The translations under genes were made by a program, and so were the position numbers. Below the pieces are notes generated by a model. That model searched no databases. It worked only from the letters and a program-made list of their open reading frames with translations, and was not told the DNA's origin. Shown in pieces: positions 33,844-44,700 of a stretch of DNA of 64,000 nt (position 1 is the stretch's first letter; every line of letters begins with the position of its first letter). Origin of the DNA: Urbifossiella limnaea (GTDB taxonomy: Bacteria > Planctomycetota > Planctomycetia > Gemmatales > Gemmataceae); assembly GCF_007747215.1 (NCBI RefSeq), contig NZ_CP036273.1, forward strand, positions 4,882,322-4,946,321, in the 5' to 3' direction.

Positions 33844-35010
33844 TTACCACTCGATCCCGAGCATGAGGCAGTTCAGGCCGCTGCCGATGCCGAGCCAGCC
33901 GACGCGGTCGCCGGGGCGGAGGAAGTCGCGCTCCTCGGCCAGGGCGGCGGTCAGCGGCAGCGACACGGTGCCGATGTTCCCCAGGAACGGGAACGTGCTG
34001 AAGTCCTTCTCCAGCGGGATGCCGAGCGACCGCAGCACGGTGTCGCGGTGTTGGGACCCGACCTGGTGACAGATCACCTTGTCCACGTACTCCGGCCGCC
34101 AGCCGAACTTCGCCTGGAACATCTGCCAGGTGCGGCCGCCGAGCTCGACGCCGTGCTTCAGCACCTCGCTGGCGTGCGTCTCCATGAACGGGATGCGGAC
34201 GTGCCGCAGGCCGAGGTCGAGCCCTTGCTTCAAGAGCGCCGTCGCCCCGGTGCCGAGGTCGATCCCCTTCTTGACCAGCGCCGACGCGCCTTGGCCGAGT
34301 ACCTTGTCCACGGCCCCGACCGCGGCCGGCAGCACCGACTGCAAGCCCCACTTGCACAGGTGGTGGTGCTGCGTCGCGTTCTGCACCACGCCGCCGACCA
34401 GCCGCCGCCGCTTCGCCCGGCTCAGTTCCTTCCCGGTCACCAGCACGCCGACCGCGCCCGAGCCGCCGGTGAGCGTCGCCACCGACTCGACGAAAAGCTC
34501 GCGGCTGCGGGTGCGGAGCATGCGGTCGATGGTGTGCTCGTTGATCTCGCGGGCCGTCTCCGCGGACACGACCAGCCCCGCCCGGGCCTGCCCGAGTTCG
34601 ATACGGTTGGCCACGTCCACGACACCGTTGAGGACGCCGAGGCAGGCGTTCGACACGTCGTACACGGCGGCGTTAGCGCTGATGCCGAGGCGGTGGGCGA
34701 CGGCGCACGCGGTCGCCGGCTCGAAGTTCTCTCGGCACACGCCGGCATAGATCAGCACGTCGATCTCGGACGGGTCGATGTCGGCGGCGTCGAGCGCCTT
34801 CTTGCCGGCCGCGGCCGCACCCTCCGACAGCGGGTACTCGGGCTCCCACCAGCGGCGCTCGCTGATGCCGGTGAGCAGCTCGAGGTGCCCCGGCTTCATC
34901 CCCATCGCGTCGTAGACCGTGGACAGCCGCGACTCCAGCTCGGCCGTCGAGACGACGACCGGCGCGAGTTCGTAGCCGATCGACTCGATATGGACGCGGT
35001 TGTACTTCAT
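33844..35010 (-). CDS. oleA: OleA-like thiolase (head-to-head acyl condensation)
   Basis: The 388-residue FabH/thiolase-fold enzyme has Cys123 in YDVSNACLGVLNG, His315 in ICHQVGS and Asn345 in LGNIGTVS. Glu97 in CRENFEPATA matches the glutamate used as base in OleA and absent from FabH. OleA joins two acyl-CoA (or acyl-ACP) chains to a beta-keto acid, the first step of long-chain olefin synthesis. An Ala/Gly/Leu-rich insertion of about 50 residues (223-272), with a repeated GIDLG/GLDLG unit, separates CKWG from METHASEVLKHG. It lies 39 bases downstream of the PUFA synthase genes, suggesting that their product is its substrate. Confidence 0.85.
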   Translation of the reverse strand: MKYNRVHIESIGYELAPVVVSTAELESRLSTVYDAMGMKPGHLELLTGISERRWWEPEYPLSEGAAAAGKKALDAADIDPSEIDVLIYAGVCRENFEPATACAVAHRLGISANAAVYDVSNACLGVLNGVVDVANRIELGQARAGLVVSAETAREINEHTIDRMLRTRSRELFVESVATLTGGSGAVGVLVTGKELSRAKRRRLVGGVVQNATQHHHLCKWGLQSVLPAAVGAVDKVLGQGASALVKKGIDLGTGATALLKQGLDLGLRHVRIPFMETHASEVLKHGVELGGRTWQMFQAKFGWRPEYVDKVICHQVGSQHRDTVLRSLGIPLEKDFSTFPFLGNIGTVSLPLTAALAEERDFLRPGDRVGWLGIGSGLNCLMLGIEW

Positions 35011-35049
35011 GGTGGTCCGGCGTCCCTAGCCCGGAGAGGCGGGGCCCGG

Positions 35050-38000
35050 TCATTCTAGGTTGAAGTCGGTCATCTGGTAGATGACACGGCCGTCCACGGT
35101 GAGGAAGCCGTTCGCGGTCAGGCGGCGGGTCGCGTCGTCGGCGGCCGTCACCTCCAGGAGCACCGTCACCTCGCGGTCGGTCGGCAGCACCTGGCCGCGG
35201 TACGTCCACGAGTGCGCGCGGCCGAGCGACAGCTGCCAGCCGCCGGCGGGCGGGTCGCCCCAGCGGCGCCACGCGGCATACTTCAGCAGTTGCAGGAACG
35301 ATTCCAGCCCCAGCGAACCGGGCCACACCGGGTCCTGGTAGAAGTGCGCCTGGAAGAACCAGAAGCCGGGATCGACCGCGATCCGGCCGACGACGAGGCC
35401 GAGCCCCTTCGCCCCGCCGGCCGGCAGGTAAGATTCGATGCGGTCGACCATCCGCATCTGCGGGGCGGGGAACGGCGGGTCGTGCGGCAGCGTGTCGCGT
35501 CCGTAGCGGTCGACGCCCGACGGCCACGGGACGACCGCCTCGCGGATGCCGACCTGGTTCGCCAGCTGCGCGTGCGAGAAGAAGCCGAAGTACGTGGTGC
35601 CCGTGTACACCGGCCCGTGCCGGTCGCTCACTGCCATGTCGTAGTGCTGGATGATCATGCCCGCGGACTTGGACACGTTCGTCATCTTCGCCCGCATCGT
35701 GAGCGTGCCGGTGTCCGGCGTCACGGGCCGGTGCTGCGTCGCCTTGCCGCCGAGGTTGCGGAACTTCAAGTCTTCGGGGCTCGTGAGCGCCGAGCCGCAG
35801 TAGGCCGCGAGCCAGCCGCACGGCTGGAGTGCGATTTCGAGCAACACGCTGAACGGCATGTGGCCCGAGCGCTCGGCGTCGAAGTACCACTCGCCCGGCG
35901 GCACGTCGTACTCGGCGACGCAGGCCGCGCCGGCCTTCAGCACGAACGGCTCGCCCACGACCTCGGTCACCCGATCGACGAAGGCGAACGGCGGCCGCGG
36001 CAGGCGGGCGATCTTGCGGTCGTGGTCGAACACGCGGTACGGCTCGCCGAACGCGTCGGAGGGATTCCCTTCGGCGAAGGCGAGGATGCTCGCGCGGTCG
36101 TAGCGCGGACGGGCCGGTGCCGCAGGCGGGCTCTCCGCCCAGACCGCTTCCAGCCGCTCGCGGGACAGCCCCGACATCCGCAGCGACATGTTCGTGATCT
36201 CGACGATCGGTTTGCCGTCGGCGTACATCAGGGCGTCGGCCAGGCAGTACGGCTCGGGGCGGAAGCCGAGTTCCTTCACCGTCACCTCGTAGGTGACGGT
36301 TTTCGTCGTCTCCAGCACCTGCCCGCGGCACTTCAGCCGGCTGTTCACGCCCGGCACCGGCTCCGTCGCGGCTTCGCCCGCCTCGCACACCCAACCCATG
36401 CGCATCAGCAACACGCGCAACGTGTGGAGGCAGCACTCGTACATCAGCGTGCCGGGCATGACGCGGTCGTCGACGAAGTGGCACGTCAGGAACCAGTCGT
36501 CGGGGTGGATGTCGAACTCGCCGCGGACGAAGCCGATGCCGAAGCGGCCGCCGGCGGGGTCGATCAGCGGCACGCGGTCCACGAGCCGCAACTTGCCGCC
36601 GGGGAGCGGCAGTGGGCGGTGCAGCTTCGCCGCAACGAACGCCGGGCCGAACGCGCCGACGAGGTCGCCCGCCCGCAGCGCGTCCACCTGTGCGGCGTCC
36701 AGGGCGCCCACCGCCTGCGGCACCAGGTCGGCCCAGTCGGCGGGCTTCACACCGGGGAGGCGCTGGCGGTCGAGCGCCGTCTGCACGATCCCCTTCCCGG
36801 CCGCGAGCGCCGCGGCGGTGAAGAACCCGGCCACACCGTTCCGCATCGTGATGAACGGCTCGCCGTTCACGGTGCCGTCGAAGCGGAAGCGGAACAGCCA
36901 GGCGTCGCCCTGCTTCTCGAAGCCGTCGATGCGGATGTCGTAGACGACGGTTTCACCCACGGCCGGCAGCCCGCGGTGGAAGCTGACGACGGCGTCGAGC
37001 AGGCGGTAGACGGCGAGGCCGCGCGTCTCGAAGTCGATACCGAGGAAGCCGGACAGGAACAGGTCGGCCTGGCCCGCTTCGACCGAGATGGCGGTCGGGA
37101 TGCGGCCACTTTCCAGGTACCAGCGGTCGGCGCGGACGGTGTGCGTGGTGACGACGCGGCCGCTCGTCATGGAGCGCGGTTCGCCCTCGATGAGGGTGAT
37201 GGCGTCCACCAACTGGAGTTCCTTGTCGGGGAGGCGGACCCGTGTCGGGAAGGCGTCCGCGCCGGCGAACAGCGGTCCGAGCGCGTCGCCGACCTTACCC
37301 GCAGCGAAGGTGCAGCACTGCTCGAAACTGAGGGCTCGGGGCACGCTCGCCTCCGGGCGAGCGGCCGGAGTCAGCCGGCTGTTGTCGGGCGCCACGGGAG
37401 GCGCGCCGCCCGCCATCTGGAGCAACTGCGTCTGGAAGCGCACGACGCCGGCGGCAGTGTCGAGCAGGCGCTGGTTCAGCCGAAGGAACGTCTCCTGGGC
37501 GCGCATCATCTCGGCGCGGGCGTCGCACGTCGCGGCAATGGCCGGCGACAAATCGAACGCCGGTGACACCACGGTGTCAGTAACTCGCTCAAGCCTCGGC
37601 TCCGTGTGCGTGTCCACCACCTCCATCGCCGGAAGGTCGAGCCACGTCTGGGTGTGGGTCACCGTCTCCGGCGGCTCGGGGATCGTCGGCGCGGACACGT
37701 GCCACACGTCGCCGGCCGGTTCCGGTTTCGGCTCGGGCGGCGCCGGCGGACGGTTCCCCACGGGCACCACGACCACCGCGCCGCTCTCGGCCGCGGCAAC
37801 CCGGTGGCCGACGCAGTGCGACTCGCCGCCGTACAGCGCCGCGAGGTCGACCGGAACCCGTTCGGCGGCGAGCGCCGCGATCAACCGCAACACCTGAGAG
37901 ACGGCGTCGGCCTTGCCGGCGTGTGCGGCCCGCGCCAGGTGCGGCTTGTCGGCGAGGATCGTCCCGATCATCCGCGTACACGACGCCCCCGGCCCGACCT

Positions 38001-41000
38001 CGACGAACACCCGCACCCCGTCGCGGTACGCCGCCCGCACCACCGCCGGCACGTCGATCGGCCCCACCAGCCCGGCCGTGATGGAGTCCGCGGCGGCGCG
38101 CTCGGTCACCGGATAACTCTTGCCCCACGCGCCGCTGTACACGGTGACGCCCGGCGGCGGAGTCACCGGCAGCGTGTGGAGTTCGCGGTACGCCACCTCG
38201 ACCGGCCGGCCGGCGTCGCAGTGGGCGAGCGTCACGCCGGACAGCGGGAAGAACGGCCCGCCGAGCGCCGCGGCCAGCTTCGCCACGTCGGCCCGATCGC
38301 CGCCGATGACGCACTCCGTCGGCGTGTTCACGATCAGTAGGTACGCCCGCAGCCCCGGCCGCAGCGCCGCCACCACGTCGTCCGCGGACGCGGCCACCAC
38401 GCCGGCCGCCCAATCGACTTCCTTCTCCCTCGGCACGCCCCAGTGGGCACGAGCCGCGTCGTAGGGCGGGGCCAGGTCCGACACGAACAGCGACGACTCG
38501 CGCATCCGCCGGTACATCTCGTCGCGGCCGGGCCACGCGCGGACGCCGAACAGGCCCGCCGACTCGCCGAGGCTCAGGCCGATCATGGCGTCGCACGGGA
38601 CGCCGAACGAACGGACCACGTCGGACACGAGCGACCCGACGGTCACCTGTCCGAACATCAGGTCGCGGTGCGGGGCGGCGTCGGCGGGAGCGTCCCAGAA
38701 CAGCTCGGGGGCGAACTGGCTGCGGAGCAACTCGTTCTCCGCGTGCTGCCGGCGCAGCACCGCGGGCCACTGCGCGGACAGGTCGCGGCCCATGCCGTCG
38801 AACTGGTTGCCGGAGCCGGGGTAGACGAACGCCACCTTCGCCTTCGGGCCGAGTGGGGCGGGCGAATAGAACACGCGGTCGCGGAGCGCCGGCCGCGGGT
38901 CGGGCGGCAGCGGCAGCGTCGGGTCCGAGCGCAGGTGCGCCCGCAGGTACTCGGCCTGCTCGACCAACTCGCCCGCCGACCGGGCGACGAACGCGGCAGC
39001 GACCTTCGCCCGCTGGTCGGGTGGGTTTGCGGCAAACCAGCGGCGGGCCAGCGCCTCGACGCCGCCATCCCGGTGAGCGGCCGCGAACGTCAGGTCAGCG
39101 GTCGCCGGTACGAGCGCATCGGCAGTCGCGGCTTCGACCACAAATACGGCCTCGTCGCGCGCCCCGAGCGGCTGCCGGCGGTCGGTGGCGTCAGCAGCCC
39201 CGCGGTACTCCTCGAGCGCGAACACGAGGCACGAGCCGTCCGCGCCGCGAGCCGGCACCACGGCGCGGCGCGGGCCTTCGGTCCGATCGTGGAGCCAGTA
39301 CCGCGGTGAACCCGGCACCGGCTGCACCCCCTGGTACAGCGCCAGGCACGCCTTCGCCAGCGACGCCGCGGCCGACGCCGCGCCAACGGCACCCACGTCC
39401 GGCCCCGCGTCGAACGGCACGGCGCCGTCGGTCGCGGCCTCGTCGCGCGCCCGGTTCAGCGCGAGCGTCAGCACGTCGGCGGTGGGGCTGTCGCCGGCCG
39501 GATCGCCGCCGCCGGCCACGCCGACCCCGCGGACCAGCGCGTACACCCGGTCGCCGTCGCGCTCGGCGTCGGCGAGCCGCTTCAGCACGAACGCCGCGGC
39601 CCCGTCGCCGGGCGTCGCCAGGTTCCCCCCCAGGACGGTCCGCGGGTCGCCGACGAGTTCCACGCCGCCGGCCACGGCCCGGTCGATCTCGCCGGCCTGG
39701 AGGGCGCGCACGGCCAGTTCGACGGCGCGGGCAGCGCTCGCTTCTTCGCTGCAAACGGTGTGGCTCGGCCCGCCGAAGTGGAAGGTGCGGGCGATGCGGC
39801 TCGCGGCGATGCTGCCGAGGGCGCCCATCACGCGGTTAGCGGTGAGCGGCGGCGAGGCCGCGTCCGCGTCGCCGCCGCGGGCCAGTTCGGCCCAGCGGAG
39901 GTGGTAGTTCGTCGTGTTCGGGTCGAGCCCGAGGCCGACGAACACGGCCGTGCCCGGGTCACCGTCCGCCGGCGGCTCGAACCGCCCTCGCACGGCGTCG
40001 TCGAGCGCCGCGGCCGCGACGTTGAGCATGAGCAACTGCTGCGGCAGTGCGTCCTCCAGTTCCTTCGGCGGGACGCGGAACCGGTCGATCGGCACCGCCA
40101 GCTCGTCGATCAGGAAGCCCGGCGGGCACGGCCCGGCGGCGCGGCCCCAGCCGTTGACCTTCGGCACGGGCGAGGCTGGCGCGGCGTTGAGGACGTGTTC
40201 CTGGAAGGTTCGCAGGTCCGCCCACGGGCCGAAGTGCGCGGCCATCCCCACGACGGCGACGGGCACCGCCGGCGGCTGCGGGCGAACGACCGCGGCGGGG
40301 GCGGGCTCGACCTTCGCCTGACGGGCCGTGACGAGTTTGAGCGGCGCCCCCACCGGCTTCGCGGGAACCGGCGGCTCCTGCCCCGTCCACTCCTCCAGCA
40401 GCAGGTGGGCGTTCACGCCGCCGAAGCCGAAGCCGCTCACGGCCGCGCGGCGCGGCTCGTTCCCGCGGCGCTCCCACGGCTCGACCGCTTCCAACACGCG
40501 GAACGGTCCGTCGGCGTACTTCAACCCGGGCGCCGGCGCGCGGAAGTTGGCCTGCGGCGGCAGCGTGCCGGCGGCGAACGCGCCGAGTACCTTCGCCACC
40601 GCCGCGGCTCCGGCCCCGGTCAGCAGGTGGCCGACGCTCGACTTCACGCTGCCAATGACGCACCGACCGCCGGCGTCGCCCCGGAGCTCGCGGAGGCTGT
40701 CGAACTCGACCGCGTCGCCGACGGGCGTGCCGGTGGCGTGGCACTCGACCAACCCCACGTCGCCGGGCGACCACCCGGCCGCGGCGTAGGCGCGACGCAT
40801 GGCCCGCAACTGGCCCTCCTTCGCGGGGGCCAACAGGTTGCCGTGCATGTCGTTCGACAGGCCGCAGCCGGCGATCACGGCCAGGATCGTGTCGCCGTGC
40901 GCGAGCGCGTCGGAGAGCCGCTTCAGCACGAACACCGCGGCCCCTTCGCCGACCATGAGCCCGTCGGCGGCCGCGTCGAACGGGGCACACCGGCCGGTCG

Positions 41001-41682
41001 CCGAGAGCGCCCGAAGCTGCGCGAAGCCGAGCTGCGTGTACTGCGGGTCGGCGCCGTTGGCCCCGCCGGCGAGCATGGCGTCGGCCCGGCCGGCGAGGAG
41101 TTCGTCGGCCGCGAGCTTGAGCGCGTACAGCGACGAGGCACACGCCGCGTCGAGTGTGAAGCTGCCGCCGCCGAGCCCGAGCGCCTTGGCAAGCACGCCC
41201 GCCGGCAGCCCCGCGACGTAGCGGTTGAGCGGGTGCGTACGCCGCTCCTCGCCGCCGAGGTATTCGCGGCACAGGGCGTTGGCCCCCATCGTCGGCAGGC
41301 AGATGTTCCCGAGTACGACGCCGACGCGAGAGCGGTCTACGGCGGCGGTCCTCGCGGACCGCCAGGCGCGGTTGCCGGCGTCGAGGACGGTGTGGAACAG
41401 CGTGTCGAGCTGGGCGACGAGCGCGGCCTCGATGCCGAGGCCAGTCAGGTCAGGGGTGAAGGGGTCGAGGTAATAGCCGCGGGAGTGCGGGGCGGAATCG
41501 GGGTGCGGGACGCGCGGGTCGAGACACTTCTCGGGCGGCAGGTGCCAGCGGCCGGCGGGCACGTCGCGAGCCAGATCGCGGGCGGCGGCCACGTCGGCCC
41601 AGAAGGCGGCGATGTCGGCCCCGGCCCCGGGCAGCCGCACTCCGACTCCGACGATCGCTACCCGCTCCGGCACAGCTGTCAT
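35050..41682 (-). CDS. PUFA synthase subunit, PfaB/PfaC-like: KS-CLF-AT-DH-DH
   Basis: The 2210-residue protein starts at an ATG at 41682 with AAGGA upstream. An active ketosynthase (1-435) has Cys181 (DAACASS), His315 (CHATGT) and His352 (GHLLTG). A second KS-like unit (475-830) keeps Cys644 but lacks both His motifs, as in chain-length factors. An acyltransferase (about 945-1290) has Ser1037 in GLSLGES, the PfaB variant of GHSxG. Four hotdog units follow, forming two FabA-like dehydratase pairs. The second of each pair carries the catalytic-type CHFVDDRVMPGTL or AHFYQDPVWPGSL (His2113). No AGPAT domain is present at the C-terminus. Confidence 0.9.
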   Translation of the reverse strand: MTAVPERVAIVGVGVRLPGAGADIAAFWADVAAARDLARDVPAGRWHLPPEKCLDPRVPHPDSAPHSRGYYLDPFTPDLTGLGIEAALVAQLDTLFHTVLDAGNRAWRSARTAAVDRSRVGVVLGNICLPTMGANALCREYLGGEERRTHPLNRYVAGLPAGVLAKALGLGGGSFTLDAACASSLYALKLAADELLAGRADAMLAGGANGADPQYTQLGFAQLRALSATGRCAPFDAAADGLMVGEGAAVFVLKRLSDALAHGDTILAVIAGCGLSNDMHGNLLAPAKEGQLRAMRRAYAAAGWSPGDVGLVECHATGTPVGDAVEFDSLRELRGDAGGRCVIGSVKSSVGHLLTGAGAAAVAKVLGAFAAGTLPPQANFRAPAPGLKYADGPFRVLEAVEPWERRGNEPRRAAVSGFGFGGVNAHLLLEEWTGQEPPVPAKPVGAPLKLVTARQAKVEPAPAAVVRPQPPAVPVAVVGMAAHFGPWADLRTFQEHVLNAAPASPVPKVNGWGRAAGPCPPGFLIDELAVPIDRFRVPPKELEDALPQQLLMLNVAAAALDDAVRGRFEPPADGDPGTAVFVGLGLDPNTTNYHLRWAELARGGDADAASPPLTANRVMGALGSIAASRIARTFHFGGPSHTVCSEEASAARAVELAVRALQAGEIDRAVAGGVELVGDPRTVLGGNLATPGDGAAAFVLKRLADAERDGDRVYALVRGVGVAGGGDPAGDSPTADVLTLALNRARDEAATDGAVPFDAGPDVGAVGAASAAASLAKACLALYQGVQPVPGSPRYWLHDRTEGPRRAVVPARGADGSCLVFALEEYRGAADATDRRQPLGARDEAVFVVEAATADALVPATADLTFAAAHRDGGVEALARRWFAANPPDQRAKVAAAFVARSAGELVEQAEYLRAHLRSDPTLPLPPDPRPALRDRVFYSPAPLGPKAKVAFVYPGSGNQFDGMGRDLSAQWPAVLRRQHAENELLRSQFAPELFWDAPADAAPHRDLMFGQVTVGSLVSDVVRSFGVPCDAMIGLSLGESAGLFGVRAWPGRDEMYRRMRESSLFVSDLAPPYDAARAHWGVPREKEVDWAAGVVAASADDVVAALRPGLRAYLLIVNTPTECVIGGDRADVAKLAAALGGPFFPLSGVTLAHCDAGRPVEVAYRELHTLPVTPPPGVTVYSGAWGKSYPVTERAAADSITAGLVGPIDVPAVVRAAYRDGVRVFVEVGPGASCTRMIGTILADKPHLARAAHAGKADAVSQVLRLIAALAAERVPVDLAALYGGESHCVGHRVAAAESGAVVVVPVGNRPPAPPEPKPEPAGDVWHVSAPTIPEPPETVTHTQTWLDLPAMEVVDTHTEPRLERVTDTVVSPAFDLSPAIAATCDARAEMMRAQETFLRLNQRLLDTAAGVVRFQTQLLQMAGGAPPVAPDNSRLTPAARPEASVPRALSFEQCCTFAAGKVGDALGPLFAGADAFPTRVRLPDKELQLVDAITLIEGEPRSMTSGRVVTTHTVRADRWYLESGRIPTAISVEAGQADLFLSGFLGIDFETRGLAVYRLLDAVVSFHRGLPAVGETVVYDIRIDGFEKQGDAWLFRFRFDGTVNGEPFITMRNGVAGFFTAAALAAGKGIVQTALDRQRLPGVKPADWADLVPQAVGALDAAQVDALRAGDLVGAFGPAFVAAKLHRPLPLPGGKLRLVDRVPLIDPAGGRFGIGFVRGEFDIHPDDWFLTCHFVDDRVMPGTLMYECCLHTLRVLLMRMGWVCEAGEAATEPVPGVNSRLKCRGQVLETTKTVTYEVTVKELGFRPEPYCLADALMYADGKPIVEITNMSLRMSGLSRERLEAVWAESPPAAPARPRYDRASILAFAEGNPSDAFGEPYRVFDHDRKIARLPRPPFAFVDRVTEVVGEPFVLKAGAACVAEYDVPPGEWYFDAERSGHMPFSVLLEIALQPCGWLAAYCGSALTSPEDLKFRNLGGKATQHRPVTPDTGTLTMRAKMTNVSKSAGMIIQHYDMAVSDRHGPVYTGTTYFGFFSHAQLANQVGIREAVVPWPSGVDRYGRDTLPHDPPFPAPQMRMVDRIESYLPAGGAKGLGLVVGRIAVDPGFWFFQAHFYQDPVWPGSLGLESFLQLLKYAAWRRWGDPPAGGWQLSLGRAHSWTYRGQVLPTDREVTVLLEVTAADDATRRLTANGFLTVDGRVIYQMTDFNLE

Positions 41683-41778
41683 CCGCGGTCCTTTCCCGTG
41701 TATCCACCCCTGCCGGACGCGCCGCGGCCCGCCCCTCGTCGGGACGGGCCGCTGTCCCGCAACCGACGCCCGCACCGT

Positions 41779-44700
41779 CTACGCCTTCACCGCCCCGAGT
41801 TTGTTGCGGGTGAATGCCGCGTTAAGCGTGTCCGTCATCATGCACTCGTAGTCCTGGAGCTGCGCCACCACCTGGCCGTCGGCGTCGAGGTAGTCGATGT
41901 CCGCCCGCGCGAACGTGCCGTTGTCGCGCGTCACCCGGGCCACCACCGTCACCGGGCCGTCGGGGAAGTGGCGGCGGAACTGGCGGTACCGGCCGGCGAA
42001 GTTCGGCAGGCTCGCCGCCCCGTGCTGGTGCCGGCTCCACAGGATCATCAGCTGGAAGCTCGCGTCGAGCACCAGCGGGTCGGCCACCCACTGGCTCCGC
42101 AGCGGGTACGTCAGCCAGTCGGCGGGCGGCGGGGCCGTCGTCGCGGCACCCGTGATCGCCAGCTCGGCCACGCCGTCCACGCGCTCGATGCCGTGCAGGT
42201 CGGGGCCGTGGAACAGCAGGTCGCGGTACACGTCGGCCATCGGGTGCGGGTACGGCGCCACCGCCGGCGGGCGGTCGGCGGCCGGCGGCTTCGGAAGCGC
42301 CGACACCAGGATCACCTCGGCCCGCGACTTGATGACCTCGCGGCCGTCCTTCTTCTTCCCGCGCAGCTCGACCGGCACCAGGAATAGCTTGTCCTGCCGT
42401 GCCGCCTTGCCGGCGTAGGCACGGACGGCGAGCGAGTCCCCGGGGTCGAGCTTCACCCCGGCGGTAATGCGCAAGTCGTTGAACCCGTGAAACACGAGCC
42501 CGGGGTGGCCGTGCAGTGCGGCGTGGGCCAGGAACTCCAGGTGCAGCGCCATCGGCAGCACGGCCCGGCCGTCGAGCACGTGCGACCGCAGCACCGGGTG
42601 TGTGTCCACGTCGAGGGCCCGCTCGAACGCCAGCGCCAGGTCGGGGTTCGGCACGGCAGAGTGGGTGCCGGAGCCGGGCGGCGCCGGGGTGGCCGTGCCG
42701 AACCCCGCCGGCACCGGAACTGTGCCCGACCCGCCGGCGCGAGCCTTCCCCATCGCCAGCACTTCCACGGCACGCCCGGCCGCGGACAACTCGTTCACCA
42801 GGAACGTCGCCCCGTCGGCGAGGGGAATCAGCCCGACGCCCTCGGCCTCGAACTGCCTCCGCAGGCCGGGCGTCACCATGCCGCCCTCCCACGGCCCCCA
42901 GTTCACGCACACCACGCGGCACCCCGGCCGGCGGCGGGCCTCCACCTGCGCCGTCTTGTTCAGCACCTCGTTCGCGCAGGCGTAGGCCAACTGCCCGGTA
43001 CGGCCGAACCGCCCGGTCATCGAGCCGAACAGCACCAGCGCCTTCAAGTCTTCGTGGGCCAGCAGGTCGAGCAGGTTCCGCAGGCCGTCCACCTTCGTGC
43101 GGTAGACGCGGTCGAAGTCGTCGCCGGTCAGGTCTTCGATGCGGCGGTCGGCGAGGACGCCGGCGCCGTGGACGACGGCCGAGACCGGGCGGTACTTCGA
43201 CCGCACCTTCAGGAGCAGGTCGGCGACGGCGCGCTCGTCCCCGGCGTCGACGGCGAAGTACTCCGCCTTCGCGCCGGCCGTTTCGATCCGGGCCAGCGTG
43301 CGGCGGATCTCGCGCTGGGCGGTCACCTTGCCGTACTGCTCGCCGATCTGCTTCGGGCCGGCGTCGGGGCCGAGCCTTGCGGCCAGCGCCTTCTTGATGT
43401 CGGCCTCGGCAGTCAGCCCGACGAGCCAGTCCGGCTCGGCACTCGGCGGCGGCGTGCGGCCGGTGAGGATCAGCGTCGAACCGAACGTCTCGGCGAGGGC
43501 AACGGCGGCCTCGGCGGTCACGCCGCGGCCGCCGCCGGTGACGAGGATCACGTCCTTCGGCCCGAGACCGACCGGCTGTCCGCCGGCGCGGCGGACGGTG
43601 CGGGCGAGTTCAACGGTCCCGCGGTGTGTCGCGGTGACGCCGACTTCGAGCGGGCCGGCGGCGAGGATTTCCTCCGCCAGTGCCGCGGCTGCGGACGGGC
43701 CGTCGAACGCCGGGTCCAGGTCGATGGCCTTGCAGTTCACCTCGGGCCACTCGTGCCGGGCCGTTTTGACCAGCCCGGCGAAGCCCCCGGCCGCGGGGTC
43801 GGTGTCCGGGGACAGGTGGTTGAGGCCGAACGCGCCGTCGAGCCGGGCGACCGTTACGAAGACGGCCCCGCCGCTCTGCCGGCCCGTCTGCCGGAGCCGC
43901 CCGCCGACGGCGTGGAGCCAGTCGAACGCCCGGCGGTTGAGCGTGTTGTCCGGCCACGGCGTCGGCGGGGCGAGGAGCACGAGCCCGGCCAGCGGCGCGG
44001 CCGGCTTGTTGGTGCCGGGGCCGGACCAGCCCATGACCCGCGCCGCGAACCCGGCCGCCGCCAGCCGTTCGGCCACGCCGTCGGTCAGGGCGTCCGGCTC
44101 GCCGACGACCCACACCTCGGCCCCGGCCGGGACCGGCACGCGCGACCGCGGCGTGGCCGTGTCCAGGTCCACGAGTTGCAGGATGCTGCGGTCCACCTTC
44201 TCGGTCGAACCGGCGGACTGACGCGGCGAGTCGGTGCGGCCGTTGGCGGGGGCGGCGGCCGGGTGGATGTGCGTCACCTGCTCCGTCAGCGGTGCAGAGA
44301 GTTCGGTCGGCGGCGCCGCTAGCACCGGCGTGCGGAACGTGGACGGCCCGCCGTCCGTCGCCGGCACGATCGGCATCCGCGCCGTAACGGGGGCTTCGGG
44401 CACGGGGAACGACTTGCGACCGCCGAGGAAGTTGGCCAGGTCTTGCAGCGTGTGCAGCGTGCCGAGGTGCTCGGGCTTCACGGCCGGGGCGTCGGGCAGC
44501 TTCTCCTGCAGGGCCGACAGGATTTCCACACGCTTGATCGAATCCACACCCAGGTCGGTGTCGAGGCTCTGCGTGAGGTCGAGACTCACGACGGGGTACC
44601 CGGTCTTCTCCGCGACCACCTCCAGCAGCACGCGCGTGACGTCGGCGGCGGGGTCGGCCGGCTTCTCAGGTTCGGCCTGAACGATCAACGGCAACTTCTC

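Noticed and set aside
34673-36484. Long minus-strand frames inside the PUFA synthase genes (also 39959-41272 and 44732-48667)
   Set aside because: Arg-rich shadows of the synthase frames, without domain signatures.
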